From Eutypa lata (Eukaryota; Ascomycota; Sordariomycetes; Xylariales; Diatrypaceae), in contig JAKULF010000003.1 in assembly GCA_022661535.1 (NCBI GenBank), positions 5,456,001-5,520,000 on the forward strand: a stretch of DNA of 64,000 bases, given 5' to 3'. The position numbers and the translations under genes were made by a program. The notes under the pieces were generated by a model, which worked only from the letters and a program-made list of their open reading frames with translations, searched no databases and had not been told where the DNA came from. Shown in pieces: positions 45,289 through 55,764 of this stretch. Every line of letters begins with the position of its first letter. Within the stretch, counting starts at the first letter, position 1.

Positions 45289-48015
45289 TTACCTTAGATT
45301 CCGATTCCCCGCCTTCCGATTCAGCGTCCTGCGGTGCCTATTCAAAGAAGGCGAAGGGGACCGCTTCCTCGAAACCTGGCTGGGTAGGACTTCGCGATCA
45401 TCCTCGTCCTCCTCGCCGCGATCCTCTTCTGAAGGTCGCACGCCTAAATCGAGCGGTCGATCGGGAAGGATGCTATCGTCGTCGCAGATCCTGCTACTGG
45501 TATCCCGAACCGGCACAGAGGCCTCGAGCTCTACAGCAGGTGGCGCAGGTCTGTAGGCTTGGATCGCCCGGGGACTGACTTGCGGGCGCTGCCGTGGTGA
45601 CGGCGGCGTGAGAGACAGCGACTGGGGCCGGGGTTGGGGCTGAGTATTGGAGTGTGGGTGAGACCGAGGACGGAGCTGAGGGCGGCGGTGTCGAGGGAAG
45701 AAAGAGTCCTGCGCAAACCTGGTCGAGACGTCGCTCCCGAGGAACAGGGAATCATTGCGATTACGTCGTTTCCTGGGCATCTTTGGCGGCAACGAGCTCC
45801 TCTTCGTCAGATGCGGAGCGTCATCATCACTACTATCGGTATCATAGATAGCAGCGGGGAGCGCTCCCGGCGAGTGCGTGAACTGCGTGTCAATGACGAG
45901 CTTCGGGGTGCTCTTCCTCCTGAGCGGCTCCTGCGTCTGTTGCTGCTGCTGTTGGTCGTGATTATGGGCATGGGAGAGTGGGTGGTAGTATTGCAGGATC
46001 TGAGCGGTGGTAGAGCCTTGATTGTTCGGTTGTTCAAATAGCCCAGCCGTGCTATCCGCTCTACCGGCCAAGATGCCGAAGAGCTCATCACTCCCGTTCT
46101 CCATGGGACGGAGGTAGGGAGCATCGTTCTCAACTCGATCTACTCCGGGGCGGTAGGGTGCGATATTACACTGATTCGGCTGAGGCTGCGGCAGTGACGG
46201 CCGCTGCAACTTCTTATTATTCTTCCTCAGTCCCTGGGCCCGACTCCGCGCCGTCTGCTCCCGCGTCTCATCCCAGTATGCCTCTCTACCAGCAATAGCC
46301 CCGACACCGACACTAGCAGCCCTCCTATGCGTCTCCGCCTCATCACTACCCCTCTCCCTAGCTCTCCCCCTCCTCCTATTACTCGACGCCGTTATAGCGG
46401 GGGTGGGGGGCGGCGAGCCGGGCCGAGGCGGTGGCGACGTCGGCGACCCATCACCGATGCTCCAACTGGCGATATCCTCAATAGGGCTTTTCGACACACT
46501 CCGAACGCGAAAGCTAGGGCGCGGTCTTCGCCCCGAACGGACAAGGTGTTTGTTGATCTCCTGACTCACGCGGACCTCCGCCTTATCGAGCGCGCGGTCG
46601 ATGAACGAGCGCCGCCTGGTCGGGTCCTCGACGTATGTCCCTGCTGCGGGACTGCGACTGCGACTGCGGCCTCGGCTGTTGTTGTGGTCGTGGTCGTGGC
46701 CTTTGGTGACCTGTGGCTGGCTCGGAGCTTTCGGGCTGCTGGGAATGCGCTGTGTTCGCCGGCCCCGCTCGCTGTTTTTATCATTGTCGTTGTCGTTGTT
46801 GATGGCGGCGGTGCGGGGTTTCGTCAAAGGAGAAATAGCAGAGGAGGAAGAGGAGGAAGCAGATTGTTTAGACGACGAGGAGGATATGGATATGGAGGGG
46901 TGCAAGGAGGACGACGACGGGGACGATGGCGGCAGCGAGGGCGAGCGCAGCGATGTAGTGACAGCCGCTACAAACGGAGCGAAAGAGTACGAGTGCGAGG
47001 ACGCCAATCGGCTGCTGCTACTGCGACCGCCGGTGACAAGACGGGAGAGCCTGCGACCGCGCTCTACGATGCTATTCTTGGAGGAAGCGAAAGTCTCCGA
47101 AAACGAAGGGGAGGGCGGCACCGAGGGCGGGCAGCCCTCGGGCCACATGGCCTCCGGGTCGATCGGCGTCGCCGGGACGCTGCTGCCCCCGTTCAGCGAC
47201 CCGCTCGACGTCAGTTCCATGATATCGGGGCTTCCGAAGCGGTCGACCGGCTCGCTTGGTCTGTACGCCGCATATGCTGACACCGGGCGCGACGACGACG
47301 ATGACGACGGCGACCGGAGGGCCGCTACGTCCGCGTCCCAGTCTGGCATTCCTCCCATACCAGCGCCGCCCGTGCTCGCGCTTTGGAGATACGCAGGTCT
47401 CTCGGGCTGGTAGTGCAGCGAGGTCGCGCGCTTTCGGGACGTTGTCGTCGTCGAGGGACTAGAACCAGAGGATGCCGACGGTTCGCCCTCGGCGCTGGAC
47501 CCGGCGACGGACTGTATGTCGTGCTTGTTCAAGAGCTCAGCCCGCGCCTGACGTAGCCTGTTCTTGAGGAAATCGCTCTTAGGCTCTTGGTGCTGATGAT
47601 GGCCGCGCTTTTTGCCGAGGGCCTTCTGGAGGGTGCCGGGAGCGGGAGCAATGCATTCGGAGGCACGGCGGCGCGGACGTGTCACTCTGCGTTGTTCTTC
47701 ATCATCGTCACTATCGTCGTCTGCGACATCTGTCATGGCTCGCCTGATAGGGGGTCTCTGCTGCTGCTGTTGTTGTTCTTTTTGTTGTTTTTGCTGGCGG
47801 GAAGAACGGGGATCCGGTCTGTCGAAGATGACGACCTCGGTGCTACCCTTGCTCGAGACGTCCCAGTCATCCTTCTGCTCGATCAGGTCGACCGAGGCGG
47901 CGACGGACCGGGCGTACTCGGACTTGCTGACGCTGGCGACACCGGGCCCGTAGAAGGGAGATCGGGTGCCGAGCTCGGATAATCTACGAAGGCTCTCTGC
48001 GGTAAGAGCTGTCAT
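45289..48015 (-). CDS. large intrinsically disordered hypothetical protein
   Basis: A single 908-residue frame starts at an ATG (48015). I recognise no catalytic or folded domain. It is dominated by low-complexity stretches. These are Gln runs (about residues 74-86), Asp/Glu clusters, long Ser runs in the centre, RGRSRSRSP-type basic/Ser motifs, Pro-rich stretches (SPPPRPGSPPPTP), and acidic (EEDRGEEDEDDRE) and basic C-terminal segments. Short more regular pieces are the N terminus (TAESLRRLSELGTRSPFYGPGV), PKSDFLKNRLRQARAELL, and RRSFIDRALDKAEVRVSQEINKH cut here to its helical core DRALDKAEV. Many SP sites suggest phosphorylation. A scaffold or nuclear role is possible but unproven. The reverse strand is open for 317 codons because of composition; that frame is a shadow. 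Confidence 0.75.
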   Translation of the reverse strand: MTALTAESLRRLSELGTRSPFYGPGVASVSKSEYARSVAASVDLIEQKDDWDVSSKGSTEVVIFDRPDPRSSRQQKQQKEQQQQQQRPPIRRAMTDVADDDSDDDEEQRRVTRPRRRASECIAPAPGTLQKALGKKRGHHQHQEPKSDFLKNRLRQARAELLNKHDIQSVAGSSAEGEPSASSGSSPSTTTTSRKRATSLHYQPERPAYLQSASTGGAGMGGMPDWDADVAALRSPSSSSSSRPVSAYAAYRPSEPVDRFGSPDIMELTSSGSLNGGSSVPATPIDPEAMWPEGCPPSVPPSPSFSETFASSKNSIVERGRRLSRLVTGGRSSSSRLASSHSYSFAPFVAAVTTSLRSPSLPPSSPSSSSLHPSISISSSSSKQSASSSSSSAISPLTKPRTAAINNDNDNDKNSERGRRTQRIPSSPKAPSQPQVTKGHDHDHNNSRGRSRSRSPAAGTYVEDPTRRRSFIDRALDKAEVRVSQEINKHLVRSGRRPRPSFRVRSVSKSPIEDIASWSIGDGSPTSPPPRPGSPPPTPAITASSNRRRGRARERGSDEAETHRRAASVGVGAIAGREAYWDETREQTARSRAQGLRKNNKKLQRPSLPQPQPNQCNIAPYRPGVDRVENDAPYLRPMENGSDELFGILAGRADSTAGLFEQPNNQGSTTAQILQYYHPLSHAHNHDQQQQQQTQEPLRRKSTPKLVIDTQFTHSPGALPAAIYDTDSSDDDAPHLTKRSSLPPKMPRKRRNRNDSLFLGSDVSTRFAQDSFFPRHRRPQLRPRSHPHSNTQPQPRPQSLSLTPPSPRQRPQVSPRAIQAYRPAPPAVELEASVPVRDTSSRICDDDSILPDRPLDLGVRPSEEDRGEEDEDDREVLPSQVSRKRSPSPSLNRHRRTLNRKAGNRNLR

Positions 48016-49161
48016 TGTGTAGGTAGGTAGTAAATTGTTTTGTTTTTAACAGGTACAGGAAATACGTCTATAAAGTATCTATAATAATATAGGGCCGAAA
48101 GAATCAAGAGGGCCGTGTGGGATCAATGAATCACTTTTTGTGGGAAACCAGTCCAGTAGAAATAGTAGGAGGAAGAAAGGGAGGCAGGTAGGAAGGGGTA
48201 CCTGAAAATAAGGAAAGGGAGTAAATATTCAAGCGCTGCCTGAATCGAACAGAAGAAGTGTTCAAAAGTCGTTTTGGAACAAGACCTTAGTTGATGGCTG
48301 TATGCTACAAGAGGCGTCGGACCTGGTTGGTGCTGCGGCGTCGACTCGATTTAAACATAGGAACAGGTGCTTTGTTGATTGGCTAGACCTCCCTGGCGAC
48401 TCGAACAACAATCCTTATTATCAGGGTTCCTTTTGCAAGGGTCTTTGTCTTATTGCTCTATCGTTACGGTTATAACAAAGGAGTTGAGCAAGACAAAACA
48501 ACAAAGCAACCTCAGGACTGGATCTAGACCTCTAGACCTCGACATGAACTATCGACTACATTAGCCACTGTATATACTAGAGCAAGAAGCTTCGATGCTG
48601 GGGTTATAAGCTGCAGAAAGGATAAGCAATACTATATTAGATTTGACTAGAAAAGGAGTGATATGTGGACCGGAACTCAGGGGCTTCACTGCTCGAATAA
48701 ATTATATCATACAAGTCACCCTGGGCAATATAGAAAACACGTTAAACTTTGCTTCATGTAAATACCTTTCATTACGTCTCATATTATCCGTGGATGTAAG
48801 TAATAATAATTGCCAAAACACACTATGTCTAGGGTAGCACAATCAACTCATGCATCCCCTTATAACCGATGCATTCATCGCAATAATGCTATTTATGCAG
48901 ATGCAGATGAGAAAATTTTGAGTAGCTAAGTCCGTTCACCTTGTTCGCCTTGTTCGCCGATGCCATGCAGATCAAATGAAATCAGCCGTCAATCAATTGG
49001 CGACCATTTCAAGGTCGTGTTATCATCATAAATCCACAACTCCTCACCCGTACGTTCAAATAACAGCAGCCCAGGGGATGTCTACTTGGACTATCAAATG
49101 GTCTCGCAGGCTACTTGATCTATCCGTTGTAGTTATCCCTTTCTGCATGCTACAAATAAGT
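48016..49161. other. intergenic
   Basis: This holds the promoter of the disordered-protein gene at its left and the 3' flank of cullin-3 at its right. No gene or repeat was recognised. Confidence 0.5.
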
Positions 49162-51808
49162 CTAGGCCAAGTAGCGATATCCTGGATTGCCATCGGGTGT
49201 TTCGGCACGCTCGAGGTATTCGCGGGAAAGTAGGTTCTCAACCCGGTTTTTGATCAGAGAGACTTCTGGCTTGAACCTGTGGCTGAGCACCTGAATAACC
49301 TCAGAAATGAGGGGTGAGTGGCCAAGCTCCTTGCGTTGTTTCATGATACGAACGATAGCAGCATCAATGATGTATTTCCGAGTTTCCAAGGTCTTCTGGT
49401 CAGTGTCTTTACGCTCCTCGTCGGTTTCGACCTTGTTGGCGGCATTGACAGCAGGTACCTTAATCTTGATAGCCTTGCTGAAGAACTCACGATGGAATGT
49501 GAATCGATCTCCTGGCTTGGCGGCAGCTTTCGTCCGTGACTCCTTGAGAAGAACCTTGCACGTCTTGATAACGGAGAGTGATGTCAGAACATTGATCAGA
49601 TCCGCTTGGGAGATGTTCGTCTGCGCCTGGATTTCCTCGAAAGATAGCCATGCATCTTCCGGGAGGTCATTGAATAGTGTGAGAACTATCATGCCATGCG
49701 TCGTAACATTAAGTTCGTAGCGACGTTCTTTACTGAGTGGCCCCGATGATTTTCCAGGAATTTTGGGGAAGATACACTTGACATCTGCCGTTCCAGCCGT
49801 TCCGACCCACGTGAGAACTCGACCGTTACGGTTCTTGGTATAGAACTCAAAGAAACTAGCTTGGAGTCTTTGTATCTCACGGGGATATACGGTGTTGACC
49901 TTTGGATCGTCGGCAATGCCGGATTGGCGCCCCATGAGTTCTTTAGGCCAGTTATTCCCGGCAAGGACGCTGATATTGAGCTCAATTTGCGTGTCATCAA
50001 CTTCACCAAGACCACGAACATGATCGCGGTATTCTTCTGTTGTGGTCCTAGAAGTGTGCATATCCCTAAACATGCCTTCAAACTTCTGGGTGAAATTGTT
50101 ACCAAGCTCTCTCTTCATGCGAGAAATCATCTCACTCTCGACCTCTTGACTCTCTGATTTACCATGCAGCAACCGCCGGGCCAGGTGCTTCTGGTAATAC
50201 TGCTCGAATTTATCTTTCTCGTTGAGATAGCGGATGAGAGTAATTGCCTTATCCAATACGATATCAACTTCAGCTTCGGTTTTGCCCTTTATGCCGCGTT
50301 TCAGGTTATCGTCAATGAACAGAGAAACATACTCAGAGCCGCGGTTAAATTGGTTAATAAAATCCGAAAAGCTCTTAGTCAAGGCAGTTTGAAGAATAAG
50401 GTCTTCTTCGAAGCATTCGGACCAAATACGATCAAATTTATCCTTCAACACCAGCACGTCATTCACCCATTTGATGGCTGCGGCTGTCTGCTGCGCCGCG
50501 GCGTTAAGAGGCTTGGCCTTGGCTTTTTCGGCACCATCAGCAGCCTCTGCGTCGTCAGCCTGCTGGGCAACAGAGAAGTCAGTACTCAACAACGTCTTCT
50601 CGATTTCGGTACCCAACTCGATGATTCGAACTGAAAGAGCGTTGCGAAGGGCCACATTTCTAAGGTCAACGCGCGATACAAGCTGATAAAGAATGCGAAG
50701 ATCATCAAGCCTATCATTGTCGATCATGGCTCGAATACCACTTCCTTCTAAATTAAGGAAATCGTCCAGGTGTTTCACTATGAGCTCTTGTTCAACGACG
50801 TTCGCGATCTTGCCGTGAGTCGGAGGTGAAATGATGGTCTGGCAACGATCAGCCTCCTCGGCGAGCCGTCGCTGAGTATGTCGAAGCCAAGCGCTCGCGT
50901 CCCCCTCCCGCATCAACTTTTCACATTCTGCCCGGTAGAACGCATGACTATTCAGGATATAAACAGGCTCGAATGTCGTCAGATATAGACGTTCGTGTTC
51001 GATCTCCTCGTCGGTCTCGGAGAGGCTCTCAAGCATGGAAATGCAGCTTCGTAGCAGGGCCTTGTCGATAACGTCACCTTCCCTCTCCATATTGATCTGG
51101 TCGAGAATTGTGGCGTTCAGAATATCGAAAACTAGGCAAGCGGATCCCATCTCGTGGAGGTTAGACCGTAGGATATGGTCTCGATATAGACCGATGGTGG
51201 CGGCAAAAATGGGGGGCGCGTGGCTCTCCTGGGCATATCCGCGGTCGAGATACATCAAAATATCAGCGATCATATTCATACTCATATTGTGACTCTCCCA
51301 GGATGTCCGAATGCCCTTCAAGAACTTCTCGCCCATGGACCGACGTTCGACAACGCTCGTACCCGGCACATCATCAAGGGTGATGCTGATAAGGTTCCTA
51401 GTGATTAATGCCCAAATAGGAGGTCGGACTTGTTCAGCGAACCAGTCTTCTTCGAACTGCTTCACCCTCTCATAAAGTTGAAGTCCGGCCTTCTTGAGGA
51501 CTATTTTATAGGAATATCGGTAAAGTTGCTCGAATGAGAGTTTGCCGGCATTTCTATTATGTATGTCGCGAAGGGCACCTTGTAGCTTCTCCCAGCAAAT
51601 CTCGAAGTCGTCCGAATTGCCAGACTGGACCATAGGCTGTAGTGATATCAAGTTAGCAAAGGTATCCTCTTGTACGCTTATAGTAATAGGGTTATTAGGT
51701 ATGTCTTGTCTACAAAACAAAGCAGAATAGGAAAATAAGAGAAAAGAAACGTACTCTTCGCGGAGGGCGAATGCGTCCACCTCGGGCGCCTCCCCGACCT
51801 GTGATCAT
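49162..51808 (-). CDS. cul3: cullin-3, ubiquitin-ligase scaffold
   Basis: An 842-residue cullin from exons 51808-51755 and 51636-49162. The first exon gives MITGRGGARGGRIRPPRR, the usual basic start of cullin-3 proteins. The 118-bp intron (GTACGT to ACTACAG) must be removed, because unspliced reading from an internal start adds a hydrophobic stretch that is intron sequence. The N-terminal cullin repeats (ALRDIHNRNAGKLSFEQLYR, YKIVLKK) bind BTB adaptors. The cullin homology domain (YYQKHLARRLLHG, MISRMKRELG) binds the RING protein Rbx1. The C-terminal winged helix holds the neddylation site at K784 (AIVRIMKQRK) and ends with YRYLA. It acts in nucleus and cytosol as the CRL3 backbone. Insert-like loops rich in Ala/Asp lie around residues 380-400. 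It is complete, with no missing key residue seen. Confidence 0.95.
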
Positions 51809-52884
51809 CTTGCATAGGTTTTACGAGCCCGATGTTGTACCTAGTAGGGAATGATTGTCGTTAGGAATTGAACTGCCGGTATCGTTTGGTTGTCGTTGAG
51901 GTAGGTAACCAGATTGGTTGAAGAGCGTTCCTTTCAAAGAAAGCAGAAGGCAAATGAAGAGAAGGAATAAAATAAAGATGAAGGGCGGAAATAAGGAAAG
52001 TGTTCGTTGCTGTCGCGAGTTCTAGAGTTAAATCGTTGGTAATAGCTTCCCAGGGAAGTCAGTCAGTCAATCGGATATTGGATTTCCAAATGACCGATAA
52101 GACATCATGTGGAGTGTTAGGTAGAACCTATACATATACACGTATGTATAAATGTATAACTTATGCAGGTAATTAAAGGAACATTAAAGATAATAAGAAA
52201 GGTATAGAACCAAAACAAACACAATCCATACAAAAAGGCACAAACAAGTTTTTTCAAAATTCAATACAGGAACTTTATTTGCAATGCAGGCTGCCGTGAG
52301 TAACCGCTGTAAGGATTAATTACCTATTGTGTTGCAGTACTCCGTAGTACTGGCGATACTTGAGATGGTTGCGGCTCGTCGTAAGGGGAGGTAGGTAATG
52401 AATGATAATGCTAACTTTAGGTAACTAGAGGTAGTACATGCATACCTAGAAGGTGTATGTAATTACATATCATCTGTAAGTGTAAGCGGTATGTAAGTTA
52501 AAGACAATATGCAGTTGGTTTACCGCCCTTTGCGTTATAGCAAACACATTTCTAACAACTATTAACTATTTTGAATACCTCTCTTATTCTCCGAAACCTG
52601 ACCCTTAGAAATGGGAATGAGAGATTCCAAGATTAACATTCCAGGAGGTTATGGGGTATATGTATTTGTTGGTACTGTCAAGTTACTTAGGTACTTGAAT
52701 GAGGGGCACCTACATGTATGTAAGGGGGCCACTTGTAACGTCAACTAACTGAATATCTTATCAGCGCCTCAAGTTTCTCTTATCTAATCGCGATAACAAT
52801 ATTTCAACTTGTGGCGTTTTCAACGTCATTCTTCTTATCTGAAGTTATGTGAGAGAACAACGATTGACTGGTCTTGAGCTGAAG
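51809..52884. promoter_or_regulatory. divergent promoter region, cullin-3 and Zim17-like gene
   Basis: The two genes point away from each other across 1.08 kb, which must hold both promoters. It contains CT/AG-rich segments near the cullin side and several GGTAGGTA/CCTACCTA-like words, but no TATA box at a useful distance that I would defend. Confidence 0.45.
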
Positions 52885-54933
52885 ATGACATCGAAACTAT
52901 CTCGTGGTCTCCTCAGCTCAATATTGAGCTCGAATAGAGTAGCTGCGACGGTCTTACGCCCGTACCCGCGGTTACCACGAACTCTACAACCTGTCAACGC
53001 AGCTCGGCGCTTCAAACATTCAATCCCGAAACCTCCTCAACCCCCATCGCAATCATCGACGCCTTCCAACTCGACAAATGGCTCTTCCTCCTCCCCCTCC
53101 TCCACTTCTGCACCTACGCAGGAGAAAACGAGAAAGCAGCTCGAACCACATTACGAATTGACTTTCACTTGCGTCCCCTGCGGTGGCCGCTCGTCACACA
53201 CCGTCTCTAAGCAGGGCTACCACCGTGGATCTGTCCTCATCACATGCCCCTCGTGTCGCAACCGTCACATCATCAGCGACCACCTCGGAATATTCGGAGA
53301 CCGCAAGATCACCGTCGAGGACCTCATGCGAGAACGGGGACGACTAGTTAAACGAGGCACTCTAGGAGAGGACGGGGACGTCGAGTTTTGGGAGGACGAG
53401 ACGGCAAGCAGTCAAGGTGACGCTACCGCCAATGATCCCCAGTGGAAATTAGGGGAATTAGAAGGGGAGGAGGAAGCTAAGCGGCTGCGCGAGACAAAAG
53501 ACCCATCCGCTCAGTCGACCACCAATACAACAACGCCTACATCACCACTAGGAGCCGGAAACGCCCGTCCCTCAATAGACGGCACATCACATACAGGCGC
53601 AATACCATCTACGCGAAGGGAATACTCAACAGAGCCTCCGTTTCGTTCGTTCCGTAGATTATTGGACAATCGCAAAAACCGGCAATCCGACGATATTACC
53701 GCCCTACGGGAAGCGCTGCGCGAAGACCCCCCAAGTGTGGTTCTTCGACGGCCATTTCAAGCCCCCAAAGAGGCGCTGCCCCAAGATCTTCGCACATACA
53801 CACTCCCCGGGAACTTGAGCAAGTTCAAGTCTCCCCTTAGTCCGGAACGGGAACCGACGAGCACCAAGCCGGAACCGGAGCCTAAGACCGGCAAAGCAGG
53901 GTTTCGGATTACCAAAGTAGAACACAGACCGCTAAGGCATCAAGTGCTCCAAGAGCTCGAGGAGAAAACCACCAAGTACCATGGATGGACGACCGAAGAG
54001 TCTAACGACACGCTTCGCCCGAATGAGCGGTTCGCGCGAAACATAGCCGACGGCCAGAGGAGCCCCCTCTCGCGCGTCCCCAGGGAGAATGCCATCGAGC
54101 ACGCCAAGAAGTACACCAATACGGATGAAGTCACCTCGCCGGAGATCAACGTCTTCTCCAAGGTCACCGTCAGGAAGATGGAGGAAGAAGCAGCCAGGTT
54201 TGCGTTTCTAGACAAGTACAAGCTCAGTCCTGAAGCCCAAACAACGCTGCCCGTCTCCAAACTCGATTTAGCATCCCGGTCTGAACCGGGCCCGCAGGTG
54301 CCCCCGATCCGGAAGCTCTCGCAGAGCCCGCAGGTGCGGAATGTTTTGCTGAGCTCTCCGATACCTGCCGATGAGATACAGCAAGGAGAGATGAGACCTA
54401 CGCCTAGCGAACGCGTGGCAGACCAACCTGCTCCTACTCGCACTTATACTTTCACATCGCCTTCTCCACAAGAGAACACTGACACACTGACAGAGGCAAC
54501 ACCAACCCCACCATCTCCCCAAGCCAACCACCGTTCCACCTGGGAGACCTCCGCCCTAGCCGCGCTCGAGCTTCCCGCGAGAAAGGCGCGCTCCGCCAAG
54601 CAGCGGAAGGTTGCGTCAGCAGCAGCAGCAGAAACAGCAAAGGGGCGGCTACCACCACCACCACCTCCTCCTTCACCACCTCCTTCACCCTCCATGCTCA
54701 TACGGCGCGTCGCGAAGAGGCCGCCTCCGCGGCAGAGCGTGCCGCCTTGGCAGCGGCGCAGCGTCTTCGGGCCCAACGTGGTAGATAACAACCCCAACGC
54801 CCCCCACCTCGCGAAGAATCAGAACAAGAAGTCCGGCGTCGACGTTTGGGGCAATGCGGCTTTGTCGGCTGATCTGCGGCGCATGATCGATTTGGGAACG
54901 CCTGCTGAGACGGAGACGGATACGACGTCATGA
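52885..54933 (+). CDS. Zim17/Tim15-like DNL zinc-finger protein with a very long C-terminal extension
   Basis: The first ATG in frame is 52885 and the frame runs 682 residues without introns. Upstream in-frame sequence lacks an ATG. The N terminus is Arg/Ser-rich and without acidic residues for about 50 positions, a good mitochondrial presequence. The DNL-type zinc ribbon follows at about residues 90-150: YELTFTCVPCGGRSSHTVSK, then ITCPSCRNRHIISDHLGIF, with two CxxC pairs. Zim17/Hep1 proteins keep mitochondrial Hsp70 soluble during import. The domain is followed by a block usual in the family (DLMRERGRLVKRG...VEFWED). About 500 further residues are disordered, with Pro/Ser/Thr-rich and basic parts (PPPPPPSPPPSPS near residue 590-605). 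Zim17 proteins are usually around 200 residues, so this tail is unusual. It may be a lineage-specific extension or a fusion. Confidence 0.82.
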   Translation: MTSKLSRGLLSSILSSNRVAATVLRPYPRLPRTLQPVNAARRFKHSIPKPPQPPSQSSTPSNSTNGSSSSPSSTSAPTQEKTRKQLEPHYELTFTCVPCGGRSSHTVSKQGYHRGSVLITCPSCRNRHIISDHLGIFGDRKITVEDLMRERGRLVKRGTLGEDGDVEFWEDETASSQGDATANDPQWKLGELEGEEEAKRLRETKDPSAQSTTNTTTPTSPLGAGNARPSIDGTSHTGAIPSTRREYSTEPPFRSFRRLLDNRKNRQSDDITALREALREDPPSVVLRRPFQAPKEALPQDLRTYTLPGNLSKFKSPLSPEREPTSTKPEPEPKTGKAGFRITKVEHRPLRHQVLQELEEKTTKYHGWTTEESNDTLRPNERFARNIADGQRSPLSRVPRENAIEHAKKYTNTDEVTSPEINVFSKVTVRKMEEEAARFAFLDKYKLSPEAQTTLPVSKLDLASRSEPGPQVPPIRKLSQSPQVRNVLLSSPIPADEIQQGEMRPTPSERVADQPAPTRTYTFTSPSPQENTDTLTEATPTPPSPQANHRSTWETSALAALELPARKARSAKQRKVASAAAAETAKGRLPPPPPPPSPPPSPSMLIRRVAKRPPPRQSVPPWQRRSVFGPNVVDNNPNAPHLAKNQNKKSGVDVWGNAALSADLRRMIDLGTPAETETDTTS

Positions 54934-55764
54934 TTCATGGTGGTGGTAGTGGTAGTGGTAGTGAGGGTGATGGTGATGGTGAGTAAGGGTAGAAAGGCCG
55001 CCGTTTATGCTCCTGGGCTGAGCTCGTCGGAGGAATTATGGGAGTTCTCGAGGTAGCACACGGGTGGATAGACGTACATACATGTCATCTACATTACTAC
55101 TATTTGTAGTAGACTTGTTAAGGACCACCACTCCAATGAGACAAAATGTTTGTATATATAACATCTATATATATCTCTCTCGTCATGTATGATCAACGAT
55201 TGTAGAATCAAGAATACTCGCGAGGAACTGTGAAACACTTCAATTATGTAGCTGTCCTATCATCATATGCGTGCTATTTAACTAGGTAGCAGCCTACGCG
55301 TAAACAGGCATGTTGCTACCTACCTACTTATCTAGGCACTTGGGTATGTATGCAGTGCTTCATCGAGAGATTCAAGTCCGGCGATGTGATGCAGGAAGAG
55401 CAAAGCAAATAGGATGCACACACGCACGCATCCTCCAGCTACTACAAATATGCTTGCTACCCACATACCTCGTTGGACGCCAACGAAAGTACCCATGATT
55501 TATATGAAGCTCTCGTGTGATAAAAAGTATTTCCCATTCATATTTTCATCCCCAACTTAATTCTCCCAATCTAGACTCTACGGTACGCGGGTATCAATCA
55601 ATCCATCAACCAACCAACCATGGGAATTACACGACAACTTCCATCGACTGACTCCTCCATTCCCCCTTTTCTCCCTCCTATTTTTCTCTATATACATACC
55701 TCTTTCTTTCCCCCTCTGTCCACAAAACACCACCACCACTAACAAACAACATACGTAACAACAA
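54934..55764. other. intergenic between convergent genes
   Basis: GGTGGTAGTGGTAGT and GGTGATGGTGATGG-type trinucleotide repeats lie just after the stop (54938-54982), followed by ordinary AT-rich sequence and the 3' flank of UTP20. A short frame at 55310-55498 lacks coding character. Confidence 0.5.

Noticed and set aside
46327..47413. Long plus-strand open frames antisense to the disordered-protein gene (about 317 and 270 codons).
   Set aside because: They result from the Ser/Arg/Gln repeat composition of the real minus-strand gene, and their products are low-complexity Arg/Gly or Leu runs.
51637..51780. Hydrophobic N terminus (FLLFSYSALF) for cullin-3 from an internal start.
   Set aside because: It is translated intron; splicing 51754-51637 gives the normal basic cullin-3 start.
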